Assembly (NCBI RefSeq): GCF_000421265.1
Contig: NZ_ATWN01000011.1
Coordinates: forward strand, 1 to 64,000
DNA from: Thalassospira lucentensis MCCC 1A00383 = DSM 14000
GTDB lineage: Bacteria > Pseudomonadota > Alphaproteobacteria > Rhodospirillales > Thalassospiraceae
DNA length: 64,000 nt
Reading direction: 5' to 3'
The notes below the pieces were generated by a model. The model was not told where the DNA came from. It ran no database searches and saw only the letters and a program-made list of their open reading frames with translations. The translations under genes and the position numbers were made by a program. Shown here in pieces: positions 17,696 to 26,653 of this stretch (position 1 is the stretch's first letter; each line of letters starts with the position of its first letter).

Positions 17696-18246
17696 GTTTA
17701 CCGCGCTGTTCTACCGCATGGGCAGGACAGCCTGATGTCTTTGCTGTTGTATCTTGCCAGAGCACTGCATACCCGAAATTGCGGCTGTGATGTACCCTCT
17801 TCGTCACATGCTGCGGAATTCTTGGCACATGCGGGAAGAAAGTCCAGACCTTTTCAGTCATGTCTTTTGGGTCTGGCAGCACGACCATGCGTGGAAAACA
17901 GCCGTTTCTGGTTTGGCTTCACGTCTGATCACCGTTGTACTGACGATTGCCCGATCAGGCATCCGGCAGGCGAAGACTATTGTCCGCATCATGACAGCAA
18001 AGCCATTATTTTCCGATACTGATCGCATTAGACGCATATCATTTAAAATCAAGAGGATCTGAGCCCAATTGACTGACTGGGTAGTTTTTCGCATCCCCAT
18101 GTTCCACCCCAACGACAATCGAGAAGCCAAACAAATTCGGACGATGCAATCGTGTTTAATTTGCCCTACATTACAAACGTCAAATTTGCCGCAGAGAACA
18201 AATTAACGGCGGCACAAGCCATTGCTTTCTTTGGGGGCTTTCCATT
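17696..18246. other. Intergenic region, no supported gene
   Basis: This 551-nt gap separates the divergent trkH and diguanylate cyclase genes. Short frames in it have no recognisable product and overlap each other on both strands. I see one inverted repeat (CCAGACC and GGTCTGG, 17844-17876) with a 19-nt loop. Promoters for both flanking genes should lie here, but I found no convincing -35/-10 pair. Confidence 0.5.
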
Positions 18247-19680
18247 TTGGGAAAGAAATTATACTTCGCAATTGTCCTGTGTCTCCTGCTGGCGACCGGT
18301 TTTCTGACGACAAGTTTTGTCAGTTTCCATGTTGCGCGAGAATCTGTTGAAGAACAGATTTCCGAAACCACATTGCCCCTTACCAGCGACAACATTTATT
18401 CCGAAATACAGCGCGATCTTCTGCAGCCGATTTTCATTTCATCGCTGATGGCGCATGACACATTTGTCCGCGACTGGGCGTTGGCTGGTGAACAGGATAG
18501 CGATAAGATCATCAAGTATCTGGGTGAAATCCAAAACCGCTACGATACGATTACGTCGTATTTCATCTCCGAAAAAACCCGCAATTATTACCACCCGAGC
18601 GGGGTCATCAAAAAAATCAGTGAAGAAGACCCAGCTGACGTTTGGTATTTTCAGGCGCGCGACGACATCAAACCCTATGAAGTCAATATCGACAGCGATA
18701 CCGTCGACCGGTCCCGCTTGACCATTTTCGTCAACTATCAGGTACGTGATTACGATGGGAATGTCATCGGCGTCACTGGCGTCGGATTGTCGCTGACAGC
18801 GGTCACAAACCTGATTGAAACCTATCAAAAGCGATATGGTCGCACGATCTATTTCGTCGACCGCGAAGGCAAAGTGACCCTTAACGGAAGTGGTTTTGGA
18901 ACTGCGAATTCACTCCATGAACGTCGCGGCATGCGCTATCACGCGACCCAAATCTTGACCGCACCCGGGTCGTCGATTTCATATGAGGAAGACGGCGCAA
19001 CTTACTTTGTCAACAGCCGCCTGGTCCCTGAATTTGGCTGGCTTCTGATCGTTGAACAAACCGATTTTGTCGCGAATGAGCGTATCCAGAACACGCTGCT
19101 GATCAATATTGCCATTTCACTTCTAATTACAGTTATCGTCGGACTCGCCGCCTATCTGACAATTCGAAATTATCAGAACCGCCTCGAAGAACTGGCATCA
19201 CGCGACAAACTGACAGGCAGTTATAACCGGCAAGTGTTTGACATGCTTTTTGACACCACCCGGAAAAACTGCAAACGCCAGACAAAACCGCTGTCGGTGA
19301 TGACTTTCGATCTTGATGACTTCAAGGGCATCAATGATGCTTATGGCCATCCGGGCGGGGATGCGGTCCTGCGTGAGGTCCTGACCAATATCCGGACCGC
19401 CGTGCGGGAGTCTGATATTGTTTGTCGCTGGGGTGGTGACGAGTTTGTTATTTTGTTCCCGGAGATGGATCGACAGGACGCGCTGACTAAGGCACGCGAT
19501 CTGGCCGATCACGTCCGCAATTCACCCATACGGTTTGGTCGTGAAGAAATCACCATAACCATCAGTGCCGGTGTCACCGAATATCGTGACGGCGAAGACA
19601 TCGATACCTTGATGATGCGGGTCGACAATGCGCTTTACACGGCCAAGGCGACTGGCCCGGATCATATTTCACTGGCATGA
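18247..19680 (+). CDS. Diguanylate cyclase with extracytoplasmic Cache-like sensor
   Basis: Membrane enzyme of 477 residues that makes c-di-GMP. A transmembrane helix at about 5-25 and another at about 285-305 enclose a ~260-residue periplasmic domain of dCache type (VWYFQARD and VGLSLTAVTNLIETY are typical pieces). The GGDEF domain is intact: GGDEF at 396-400, with the inhibitory-site motif RESD at 387-390 exactly five residues before it. Feedback inhibition by c-di-GMP is therefore likely. The start is TTG with GGGGG about 9 nt upstream. It ends at a terminator shared with asd. Confidence 0.92.
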   Translation: MGKKLYFAIVLCLLLATGFLTTSFVSFHVARESVEEQISETTLPLTSDNIYSEIQRDLLQPIFISSLMAHDTFVRDWALAGEQDSDKIIKYLGEIQNRYDTITSYFISEKTRNYYHPSGVIKKISEEDPADVWYFQARDDIKPYEVNIDSDTVDRSRLTIFVNYQVRDYDGNVIGVTGVGLSLTAVTNLIETYQKRYGRTIYFVDREGKVTLNGSGFGTANSLHERRGMRYHATQILTAPGSSISYEEDGATYFVNSRLVPEFGWLLIVEQTDFVANERIQNTLLINIAISLLITVIVGLAAYLTIRNYQNRLEELASRDKLTGSYNRQVFDMLFDTTRKNCKRQTKPLSVMTFDLDDFKGINDAYGHPGGDAVLREVLTNIRTAVRESDIVCRWGGDEFVILFPEMDRQDALTKARDLADHVRNSPIRFGREEITITISAGVTEYRDGEDIDTLMMRVDNALYTAKATGPDHISLA

Positions 19681-19718
19681 TTTGACCGGTCCGCCCGATT
19701 ATCGAAATCGATACAAAA

Positions 19719-19747
19719 AAACGGCCCCGATATTTCGGGGCCGTTTT
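19719..19747. terminator. Bidirectional terminator between diguanylate cyclase and asd
   Basis: AACGGCCCCGA and TCGGGGCCGTT arms with a 4-nt loop are flanked by seven A residues on one side and TT on the other, between convergent genes. Confidence 0.88.
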
Positions 19748-19771
19748 GCATTCTCGTCCAAACCAGTTGGC

Positions 19772-20779
19772 TTAGTCCGCGATCGATGCTTCTGCGATCT
19801 GAACTGCGTTCAAAGCCGCACCTTTGAGCAACTGATCACCGGCAACAAAAAGTTCCAGACCATGATCGCCAAAGATCAGGTTCGTACGGATACGACCCAC
19901 CTCGACGTCATACTGTTCTGTCGCGGTCAACGGCATCGGGTATTTGTTGTTGGCCGGATCATCAACAAGCTTCACACCCTTGGCTTTCGCCAGCACTTCA
20001 CGCGCCGCATCCGGGGTGACAACCTTTTCGGTTTCAATCACGATGGACTCGGAATGGGTACGCTCGGTCGGGATACGCACCGCCGTGCATGAAATCGGCA
20101 GATCAGGTGTGCCAAAGATTTTCCGGGTTTCCCAGGTTACCTTCATTTCTTCACGGGTGTAGCCATTTTCCTGGAAGGTATCGATGTGCGGAATGACGTT
20201 GAACGCCAGCGGCGAAGAAAACACCTCAGCGGGGATCGGCTTACCTGCCAAACCGGCAGCAAGCCCTTCACGCAGCTCGTTCATACCCGGTTGCCCGGAC
20301 CCCGAAGCGGCCTGATAGGTTGAAACGATGACTTTCTTCAAGCCAAACGCCTGATGCAGCGGCCAAAGCGCCACGGCAGCAATCGCCGTGGTGCAATTTG
20401 GGTTCGCAATCAGCTTTGCGGTTTTGGCCAGATGGCCATTGATTTCAGGCACGATCAGCGGAACATCGTCATTCAAACGGAATGCCGAGGAGTTATCAAT
20501 TACCAACGCACCTTCGGCAATCTTCGGCCCATATTCCTTGGCAAAATCACCCGACACAGCGAGGAAGACAATGTCACACTGTTTGGCTTCTTCGACAGAA
20601 AACAGCGCGACGGTTTTAGTGCCGAACTTAGTCTCCACGGTCTTGCCTGCGGAACGCTCGGACGCGAACAGGGTGAGTTCACCTACAGGGAAGTTACGAT
20701 CAAACATAACGTTGATCAGCTCGACGCCAACCGCACCGGTTGCGCCGATTACACCGACATGGAGATTTTCGGCACTCAT
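19772..20779 (-). CDS. asd: Aspartate-semialdehyde dehydrogenase
   Basis: Enzyme of 335 residues. It reduces aspartyl phosphate to aspartate semialdehyde with NADPH, the branch point to lysine/diaminopimelate, threonine and methionine. The N-terminal NADP motif is GATGAVG at 12-18, and the catalytic cysteine is Cys129 in [17 protein letters not shown] and [12 protein letters not shown] are also typical. The start ATG is preceded by GAGGTTAG. dapD and dapE, which act later in the same pathway, lie 32 kb further on. It is monocistronic by layout. Confidence 0.96.
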   Translation of the reverse strand: MSAENLHVGVIGATGAVGVELINVMFDRNFPVGELTLFASERSAGKTVETKFGTKTVALFSVEEAKQCDIVFLAVSGDFAKEYGPKIAEGALVIDNSSAFRLNDDVPLIVPEINGHLAKTAKLIANPNCTTAIAAVALWPLHQAFGLKKVIVSTYQAASGSGQPGMNELREGLAAGLAGKPIPAEVFSSPLAFNVIPHIDTFQENGYTREEMKVTWETRKIFGTPDLPISCTAVRIPTERTHSESIVIETEKVVTPDAAREVLAKAKGVKLVDDPANNKYPMPLTATEQYDVEVGRIRTNLIFGDHGLELFVAGDQLLKGAALNAVQIAEASIAD

Positions 20780-20990
20780 AATAATTGTCTAACCTCGTAT
20801 AAAAATTGCTGTCATATTCGACCACCGCGATCCATCGCGGGCCGCGCATTATAGGGATTTATCAAGCGAAGGCAAATCTACCTTGCCGCATCGCACATAT
20901 GCTGCGGGGATGTCTGGTATAGAACGTGATGCTGATCGGATTGTTCCACGACATATTTAAGGTCAGACGGCGAAAACCGCCGGTTAAAAC

Positions 20991-22448
20991 CTAGTCGCGC
21001 CAGAAGGACGGCATCAAGAGCACCAGCAGGGTTTCAAATTCCAGCCGACCAAGGATCATCGCAACATCAAGAATCCATTTAGCCGAATCGGGCAGTGCCT
21101 GGAAGTTACCAGCCGGTCCGATAATATTGCCAAGTCCCGGGCCAACGTTGGCAAGTGCTGTTGCCGCCGCACTCATCGACGTGATCAGATCAAGTCCGGT
21201 TAACCCAAGTGCGACCGTTACCACCATATAGCTCAACGCCAAAAGACAGACATAGACCGTCACGGCATTGAAAATATCCGAGGTGATCTCGTGGCGATCA
21301 ATACGACTGACCACGACTGCTGACGGGCTGCGCAACCGCATGAAATGCGCCTGAAGCCCGGTGAAAATCACATACAGACGGAACATCTTGAACCCGCCCG
21401 CTGTCGACCCCGAACACCCGCCAATAAAAGTTGCAAAGAAAAACAGCATCACCGCTGCCGGCCCCCACAACAGATAATCACCCGACGCAAACCCCGTCGT
21501 TGTAATCACCGACACAAGGTTAAAGGCCGCCATGGTCAGTGACCGGAAAATGCTGTCATCTGAAATCTGCGCCAGTCGGAACGTCAAAAGCAGGGTAAAA
21601 ACCGTGATGATCAGGCCGAACAGCTTAATCTGCTGATTGCCAATGATTGCGCCTATTTTGCGTTTACGGATCAAAACCGCATAGGCGGTAAAGGGCAAGG
21701 CCCCCGCACACATGAAAACAACCCCGACCCAATGCAGGGCCAGGTTGGAATCGAACTTTGCAAAAGACATATCCGACGTCGAATAGCCCCCCGTCGCAAG
21801 GGTCGTCATGCCGTGGTTGATGGCATCGAACCATGTCATGCCAAAGAACCGGTAAAGCAACATGCAGATGACGCTCAACGAGACATAAATCAGCACAATC
21901 TGCATGCACATGTCGCGTATGCGCGGGCTGAGTTTTTCTGAACGGTCCGAACTTTCCATCTGGAAAAGCTGCATCCCGCCAACACGCATCATCGGCAAAA
22001 GCGCTAATGCGGTAACAATGATCCCGATCCCGCCAAGCCATTGCATGATCGAACGCCACACCAGCAAACCCGGCGGCATTTGATCAAGGCCAGACAGAAC
22101 CGTCGATCCGGTTGTTGTCAGACCGGAAACCGTTTCAAACACCGCGTCACAAAAGCTGATATCAAGCGATGAATACCACAGTGGCAATGCCCCGGTCAGG
22201 CTGACCGCAATCCATGACACGACAGTCAGGACATAGCCCTGGCGTGATGTCACGCGTGGCCCGATATCGGATCGACAGGCAAGGCACGCCATTCCGCCCA
22301 AGCCGATGGTGGTCATCGAGGCTTGCGCAAAAATTCTCCAGTCGGGATTTCCGTAATACAAATCCACGGCCGCCGGCACCAGCATCGAAACACCGATGAT
22401 AATGACCATGACCCCGACGACGAAAAAGATAGGTTGCAGACGAAACAA
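20991..22448 (-). CDS. trkH: TrkH family potassium uptake protein, copy 2
   Basis: Second Trk/Ktr-type K+ transporter subunit, about 485 residues. It shares the four pore repeats with copy 1: SGLTTTGSTV, TTLATGGYST, ITTTGFASGDY and AAATALANVGPGLG. It also shares the C-terminal LLVLLMPSFWRD, near-identical to the other copy's LVLLFPAFWRD. TTG 22448 is chosen because AGGGA lies 7 nt upstream; the frame is open to another TTG at 22493. The two copies lie on the same strand with a cyclase and asd between them, so they are old paralogues rather than a fresh tandem duplication. Confidence 0.9.
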   Translation of the reverse strand: MFRLQPIFFVVGVMVIIIGVSMLVPAAVDLYYGNPDWRIFAQASMTTIGLGGMACLACRSDIGPRVTSRQGYVLTVVSWIAVSLTGALPLWYSSLDISFCDAVFETVSGLTTTGSTVLSGLDQMPPGLLVWRSIMQWLGGIGIIVTALALLPMMRVGGMQLFQMESSDRSEKLSPRIRDMCMQIVLIYVSLSVICMLLYRFFGMTWFDAINHGMTTLATGGYSTSDMSFAKFDSNLALHWVGVVFMCAGALPFTAYAVLIRKRKIGAIIGNQQIKLFGLIITVFTLLLTFRLAQISDDSIFRSLTMAAFNLVSVITTTGFASGDYLLWGPAAVMLFFFATFIGGCSGSTAGGFKMFRLYVIFTGLQAHFMRLRSPSAVVVSRIDRHEITSDIFNAVTVYVCLLALSYMVVTVALGLTGLDLITSMSAAATALANVGPGLGNIIGPAGNFQALPDSAKWILDVAMILGRLEFETLLVLLMPSFWRD

Positions 22449-22662
22449 AGCCGCTTCCCTGACAGCTGGACCAAAATCCGCTTGTAGCGCCAAACGTCCG
22501 TAAATGCATCCGGTTATTGGATAAGCCCTGACGGAATGACATCCCCTCAGTCCATCAAGGTCATTATTTCGCCGTTGTTTTTAGATGTTCTGTTGGTCTG
22601 TCTGATGTGCCATCCTTGCGATACTTGGGGTCTGACCCAACTGCCAACATACCGAGGTTTGC

Positions 22663-23388
22663 TTGAAACGCTTTTCCCACCTGATTGTCTTGATTGCCGT
22701 ACCCGCATTATTTGCACTTGCAGTTTACCTGCAGGATAAACCGGTTAACGCTGCCGGGGACAAAATTGCAAAGACCGGCGAGATGGCACTAAAGGCCGAA
22801 GGCCGGGACATACAGGTGATTGATGGCGATACGATCATGATCAATGGCAAGGTTGTCGACATCGCAGGAATGGATGCTCCTGAACTCGGCCAACAGTGCC
22901 GTCATAATGGCACCTTCCAGGATTGTGGTATGTCATCGGCCATGCAATTGCGCAAATATTTCGCCATGGCCCCCTTCACCGTCCAATGCTGGCCCGGTGA
23001 CCCGGAACGTTCAGAAAAAGAAGGCGACTTCCCGATTGTTGAATGTGGCATTGGCGAACGGGACGTGGCTGCGGCCATGATTACCGACGGCGAAGCCTTG
23101 CCAATACCGGGCTATTCACACCGCTATGACAGCCTATCGACCGAAGCCGACAATGCCAAAATCGGCCTCCATGGCGACGATATGATCGCCCCGATAGACT
23201 GGCGGGACGGCAAACGCCTTGATGGTGAAAATGGCCACTGCCTTTATCGGACTGAGGGGGCAAACAATTATATCGGGCCCCTTGATCCCCGTTTCGCCGA
23301 TAGCACCGCCAAAGAAGACAGCATCAAGATTTGCAGCGATGAAGAAGCGCGCGACAAAAACCTCGTCTATCTGGCACCTGCACCATAA
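22663..23388 (+). CDS. Secreted/anchored thermonuclease-like (SNase fold) protein, probably degenerate
   Basis: Protein of 241 residues with an N-terminal hydrophobic segment (7-23) that is a signal peptide or anchor. The SNase-like core follows: QVIDGDTI with Asp54/Asp56 and AGMDAPELG with Asp71 and Glu74. In active staphylococcal-type nucleases an Arg lies five residues before the second Asp (VRLxGIDAPE). Here that position is Asp66, and no clear YGR motif for the second Arg is seen. Catalysis is therefore doubtful. Two Cys-containing insertions (QQCRHNGTFQDCG and others) suggest disulfides. The start is TTG with GAGG upstream. The neighbour upstream is divergent trkH. Confidence 0.8.
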   Translation: MKRFSHLIVLIAVPALFALAVYLQDKPVNAAGDKIAKTGEMALKAEGRDIQVIDGDTIMINGKVVDIAGMDAPELGQQCRHNGTFQDCGMSSAMQLRKYFAMAPFTVQCWPGDPERSEKEGDFPIVECGIGERDVAAAMITDGEALPIPGYSHRYDSLSTEADNAKIGLHGDDMIAPIDWRDGKRLDGENGHCLYRTEGANNYIGPLDPRFADSTAKEDSIKICSDEEARDKNLVYLAPAP

Positions 23389-23442
23389 GCCGCATCTTGT
23401 CCTGACGGGCCAATACCAGTGCACAGTCTTCAAGTGTACTCT

Positions 23443-23466
23443 TTCAAATTTTTCCGGAAATTTGAA
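23443..23466. repeat. Inverted repeat upstream of the ArsI/SigZ promoter
   Basis: TTCAAATTT and AAATTTGAA form perfect 9-bp arms around TTCCGG. It ends 6 nt before the ECF-like -35 element, so it could be an operator for an additional regulator or a transcript-end hairpin for the nuclease-like gene. Confidence 0.55.
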
Positions 23467-23472
23467 TCCCTC

Positions 23473-23500
23473 TGCATCCTTCTGCTGGGGCTTGCGTCTT
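23473..23500 (+). promoter_or_regulatory. Candidate ECF sigma promoter for the arsI-like/sigZ operon
   Basis: TGCATCC (23473-23479) and CGTCTT (23495-23500) are separated by 15 nt. This resembles ECF-type promoters, which often have a CGTC-like -10. It lies 36 nt before the ATG of the first gene. The encoded sigma factor may recognise it itself; that is inference. Confidence 0.45.
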
Positions 23501-23535
23501 CCTAGATATTACATCGATGTCACAGGAGACACACA

Positions 23536-23994
23536 ATGCGCCTGCAACTTGCCCTGAACGTTCAAAACCTTGATCGCGCAATTGCGTTTTATAGCGATAT
23601 GTTCGCAACCTCGGTCCACAAACAACGTGACGGCTATGCTAATTTTGAAATTACTCATCCGCCGCTAAAACTTGTTTTGTTTGAAAACGCCAACGCACCA
23701 GAGAACCTCAACCACATTGGGGTTGAATGCGAAACTGTCGACGAATTTTCTCAAACCGCAACGCGTCTCACCAACAGTGATCTTGCAACAAGTGAGGTTA
23801 CTCAAACCGGGTGTTGCCACGCCAAACAAGACAAGTTCTGGACGACGGAACCAGACGGACTGTCATGGGAATGGTATCGTATCCTTGATGATGATCCCAA
23901 AGACGGAACACAGAATACAAATTCGTCGATGGTCGGTTGTTGTGACCAACAACCAAAGAAGGCGTCAAACCCCAATCAGGTATGTTGTGCGTAA
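23536..23994 (+). CDS. ArsI/CadI family dioxygenase (vicinal oxygen chelate fold)
   Basis: Protein of 152 residues. The first ~120 form a VOC domain with LALNVQNLDRAIAFYSDMF, HIGVECE and the hallmark TGCCHAKQDKFWTTEPDGLSWEWY region, which is shortened here to its key parts: a vicinal Cys pair, Lys, and a closing metal-ligand Glu. In ArsI the Cys pair binds trivalent organoarsenicals and the iron centre cleaves the C-As bond; CadI relatives are cadmium-induced. The ~35-residue C-terminal tail is unusual, with a second and third Cys pair (VGCCDQQ and VCCA). The ribosome site is AGGAG. The sigma factor gene begins 7 nt after its stop. Confidence 0.88.
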   Translation: MRLQLALNVQNLDRAIAFYSDMFATSVHKQRDGYANFEITHPPLKLVLFENANAPENLNHIGVECETVDEFSQTATRLTNSDLATSEVTQTGCCHAKQDKFWTTEPDGLSWEWYRILDDDPKDGTQNTNSSMVGCCDQQPKKASNPNQVCCA

Positions 23995-24000
23995 AGACCA

Positions 24001-24582
24001 ATGAAATTCGCATCCTCACACCATAGTTCCGCTGACTGGCAGGCCCTTCAAAAGGGCCTGCACCGGTTTGTCCAAACCCGTGTCCCTGTCAATGAGGTAG
24101 AGGATGTCGTTTCCGACATCCTAGAAGCGATCATCCGCACCCAGTCAACGCTTAGTACTGCAAGTAATCCGTCAGCTTGGGTCTACGCTGTCGCGCGCAG
24201 TAAAATCGTTGATTTTTATCGCCGACAAAGTCGCAAACGCTCCACAACCAACAATCTTCAAAGTGATCCAACATGGTATGGACACGCTGAAATGATCCCG
24301 GTCGATACACAGCCTGATGAAGCCGATCTAAGCGCATGCCTGTCAGATATTATTTCGGGCATGGACGATGACGACCAAAATATTCTGACCGAGATTGACC
24401 TGAAACGAACCCGTCAAACAGAGTTTTCCGCACGTCATGCAATCAGATTGCCTACGGTTAAGTCACGCGTTCAACGTGCCCGCAAACGTTTGCGAAACCG
24501 TCTGATAGCATGCTGTCCCGATGGCACGTCAGATGGCTGTGGCAACACATGCCAAAGCAATACGACCTGCGCGACAAACTAA
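24001..24582 (+). CDS. SigZ-type ECF RNA polymerase sigma factor
   Basis: Sigma factor of 193 residues. Region 2 is seen in EVEDVVSDILEAII and NPSAWVYAVARSKIVDFYRR. Region 4 is seen in QTEFSARHAIRLPTVKSRVQRARKRLRNRL. The last ~25 residues form a Cys-rich tail with five Cys (CCPDG, CGNTC, TTC), which resembles the metal-binding-looking ends of SigZ proteins as I recall them. No anti-sigma gene is adjacent. It follows the ArsI/CadI-like gene within 7 nt, so the tail may sense metal or metalloid directly. That last step is inference. Confidence 0.85.
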   Translation: MKFASSHHSSADWQALQKGLHRFVQTRVPVNEVEDVVSDILEAIIRTQSTLSTASNPSAWVYAVARSKIVDFYRRQSRKRSTTNNLQSDPTWYGHAEMIPVDTQPDEADLSACLSDIISGMDDDDQNILTEIDLKRTRQTEFSARHAIRLPTVKSRVQRARKRLRNRLIACCPDGTSDGCGNTCQSNTTCATN

Positions 24583-24606
24583 TACAGAAAGTGACGGTGG
24601 AAAGCT

Positions 24607-24680
24607 TGGAGCGGGTGAAGGGAATCGAACCCTCGTATGCAGCTTGGGAAGCTGCCGTTCTACCATTGAACTACACCCGC
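24607..24680 (-). tRNA. tRNA-Gly (anticodon CCC)
   Basis: On the minus strand the 7-bp acceptor arms GCGGGTG and CACCCGC close a full cloverleaf. The D arm contains AGTTCAATGGTAGAAC. The anticodon stem GCAGC/GCTGC holds the loop TTCCCAA, giving anticodon CCC for GGG codons. The T arm has GAGGG-TTCGATT-CCCTT, with one weak pair. The 3' CCA is encoded. Confidence 0.95.
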
Positions 24681-24772
24681 TTGAGCGGGGCGTTTTATAG
24701 CCGTCTTTGTCGGGCGATGCAAGAACATCGCCCCCCGCCCAATCAATTAATTTACGGGGCTTGGCGCCATGA

Positions 24773-25930
24773 TTACCCTTCAGGCATCATTCGCCAGATC
24801 GCACCTGTATGATCGTCCGAGATCAGGATCGATCCATCCACATAATGCTTCACATCCACCGGACGGCCGACAACTTCACCGTTGCTGCGTAAGAACCCAC
24901 TTAAGAACGGATTCTCGACGCTTGGTTTGCCATTGCGAAACTCAACCCGAACGACCTTATACCCATCTGGAATGGTCCGGTTCCACGAACCATGCAGCGC
25001 CACAAGCGCATCTCCATCGTCAAACGCAAAACCAAGTGGCGCGTTATGGGCGTTAAAGGTAAATGCCGGGAAGGTAACCTCGTGCGGCACCGCCTCATCG
25101 TCAAATTGCGGGCTTCTTGTGTCACTGCCCGCATACCATGGATATCCAAAGAACTCCCCTGGCCCTGTAGCATGATTAAGCTCTTCTCGCGGGATGTCGT
25201 CCCCTAGCCGATCCCCACCATTATCGGTGAACCAAAGGTCACCTGTATCGGGATGGAACGTCAAACCAACCGAATTTCGAATGCCGCTTGCATAAACTTG
25301 CGGTGCACCACCATTCACCGGAATGGAAATAATTGTGCCTTCAAGGCCACTGACCTTGCAGATATTACACGGCGCGCCAACTGCAACAAACAAACGATCC
25401 CCATCAGGTGACAGTGCGGCATAACGCCAACCGTGATGGCTTTTATCCGGAAGATTGGTAAATAAAAGACGCGGACGACTAAGCTTTGTGCCATCAAACC
25501 CACTGAGGTCATAAGACACAATCCGGTGCTGATCGGCTACAAACAGGGTACCTGGCCGATAGGCAATGCCGTTGGCCTGTTTGAAATCATCCGCAATCAG
25601 ATTGACCTCTTCACCAATCCCATCCTCATCTGCATCGCGCACGAAATACAGGTTGGAACCACGGGTGCCGACAAAAACACCCCCCAGTTCCGGTGCCACG
25701 GCCATTGTGCGCGCGTTACGTACTTCGGCAAACACCGACAATCGATATCCGGCCTCACCGGACAAAAGTGACTGTGTCCGGGTAACCCGTTCCGATACCT
25801 GCTGTGCGGATGATCCGATGGTTGTAAGTCCCGCGATACCGAAGACCAGAACGCCAAAACACAAACGCCCGGCCCACCGGGCCGCAAGACGGGCATGACG
25901 ATGGAAGACCGGGCGTAATTCTGTGCGCAT
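24773..25930 (-). CDS. Periplasmic PQQ-dependent sugar (sorbosone) dehydrogenase-like protein
   Basis: Protein of 385 residues with a signal peptide over about residues 22-43, followed by a six-bladed beta-propeller of the soluble glucose/L-sorbosone dehydrogenase family. Typical pieces are LFVADQHRIVSYDL, GWRYAALSPDGDRLFVAVGAPCNIC, GIRNSVGLTFHPDTGDLWFT, LNHATGPGEFFGYPWY and ALHGSWNRTIPDGYKV. Such proteins oxidise aldoses or related sugars in the periplasm with PQQ. The substrate cannot be told. The ribosome site AGGAG supports the ATG. It lies between gpt and tRNA-Gly on the same strand. Confidence 0.88.
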   Translation of the reverse strand: MRTELRPVFHRHARLAARWAGRLCFGVLVFGIAGLTTIGSSAQQVSERVTRTQSLLSGEAGYRLSVFAEVRNARTMAVAPELGGVFVGTRGSNLYFVRDADEDGIGEEVNLIADDFKQANGIAYRPGTLFVADQHRIVSYDLSGFDGTKLSRPRLLFTNLPDKSHHGWRYAALSPDGDRLFVAVGAPCNICKVSGLEGTIISIPVNGGAPQVYASGIRNSVGLTFHPDTGDLWFTDNGGDRLGDDIPREELNHATGPGEFFGYPWYAGSDTRSPQFDDEAVPHEVTFPAFTFNAHNAPLGFAFDDGDALVALHGSWNRTIPDGYKVVRVEFRNGKPSVENPFLSGFLRSNGEVVGRPVDVKHYVDGSILISDDHTGAIWRMMPEG

Positions 25931-25993
25931 CCTGTATTCTCCTTGTCTGGGCCAACCAGCTACAAGGTAATACGGATACCTTTCAAAAGCCGA

Positions 25994-26470
25994 TTAGCGG
26001 GCGCGTTCGGAAATCGGGGCGTTAACCGACAATTCCATATCCCACGGGAAGTAAATCCACGTATCCTGGGATACTTCCGTCACAAAGCTGTCGACGACTT
26101 CACGGCCAAGCGGCTTGGCATAAACAGTTGCGAAATGCGCTTTGGGCAGTTTTTCGCGAACAGCTTTGGCGGTTTTGCCGGTATCGACAAGATCATCAAT
26201 GATCAGCATATCGGTACCGTCACCGTCGATGCCCTTAAGCCATTCCAGATCACCGCGGCTCTTGTCAGAGTAACTGCGAATACAAACGGTATCAATCAAG
26301 CGAATATCAAGTTCGCGTGCAATGATTGCAGCGGGCACCAGACCACCACGAGTAATCGCAATAATGCCCTTGTACGGGCCCTGTTCCAAAAGACGCCACG
26401 CCAAGGCACGTGCGTCTCTATGCATCTGTTCCCAGGAAACCGGGAAACCTTTGTTATAAGCTTCGCTCAC
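25994..26470 (-). CDS. gpt: Xanthine phosphoribosyltransferase
   Basis: Purine-salvage enzyme of 158 residues that joins xanthine or guanine to PRPP. The PRPP-binding motif is present as [14 protein letters not shown]. The N-terminal [16 protein letters not shown], the RGGLVPA loop and the late WIYFPWDME match E. coli Gpt-type enzymes. The start is GTG preceded by AGGAG. It lies 63 nt before the sugar dehydrogenase on the same strand and could be co-transcribed with it, though the functions are unrelated. Confidence 0.94.
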   Translation of the reverse strand: MSEAYNKGFPVSWEQMHRDARALAWRLLEQGPYKGIIAITRGGLVPAAIIARELDIRLIDTVCIRSYSDKSRGDLEWLKGIDGDGTDMLIIDDLVDTGKTAKAVREKLPKAHFATVYAKPLGREVVDSFVTEVSQDTWIYFPWDMELSVNAPISERAR

Positions 26471-26653
26471 AAGAATTCTCCTGCGCCAGATCTGTTGGCC
26501 AAAACGGGTTTATTCAGATCGTAATCGATGACACACCATTAAGGTCTGCTATCTACAAAATTAAGGCGCTTACCTACGCCTAGTCTGCGTCTATGGCAAG
26601 TTTTCGCTGTTTGCTTCATCCGGCACAAGGCCAACAAACATGCATTGTCGCAA

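Noticed and set aside
17754..18062. 102-codon open frame in the trkH-cyclase gap
   Set aside because: No recognisable product, no ribosome site, overlaps another frame on both strands, and its composition is not gene-like.
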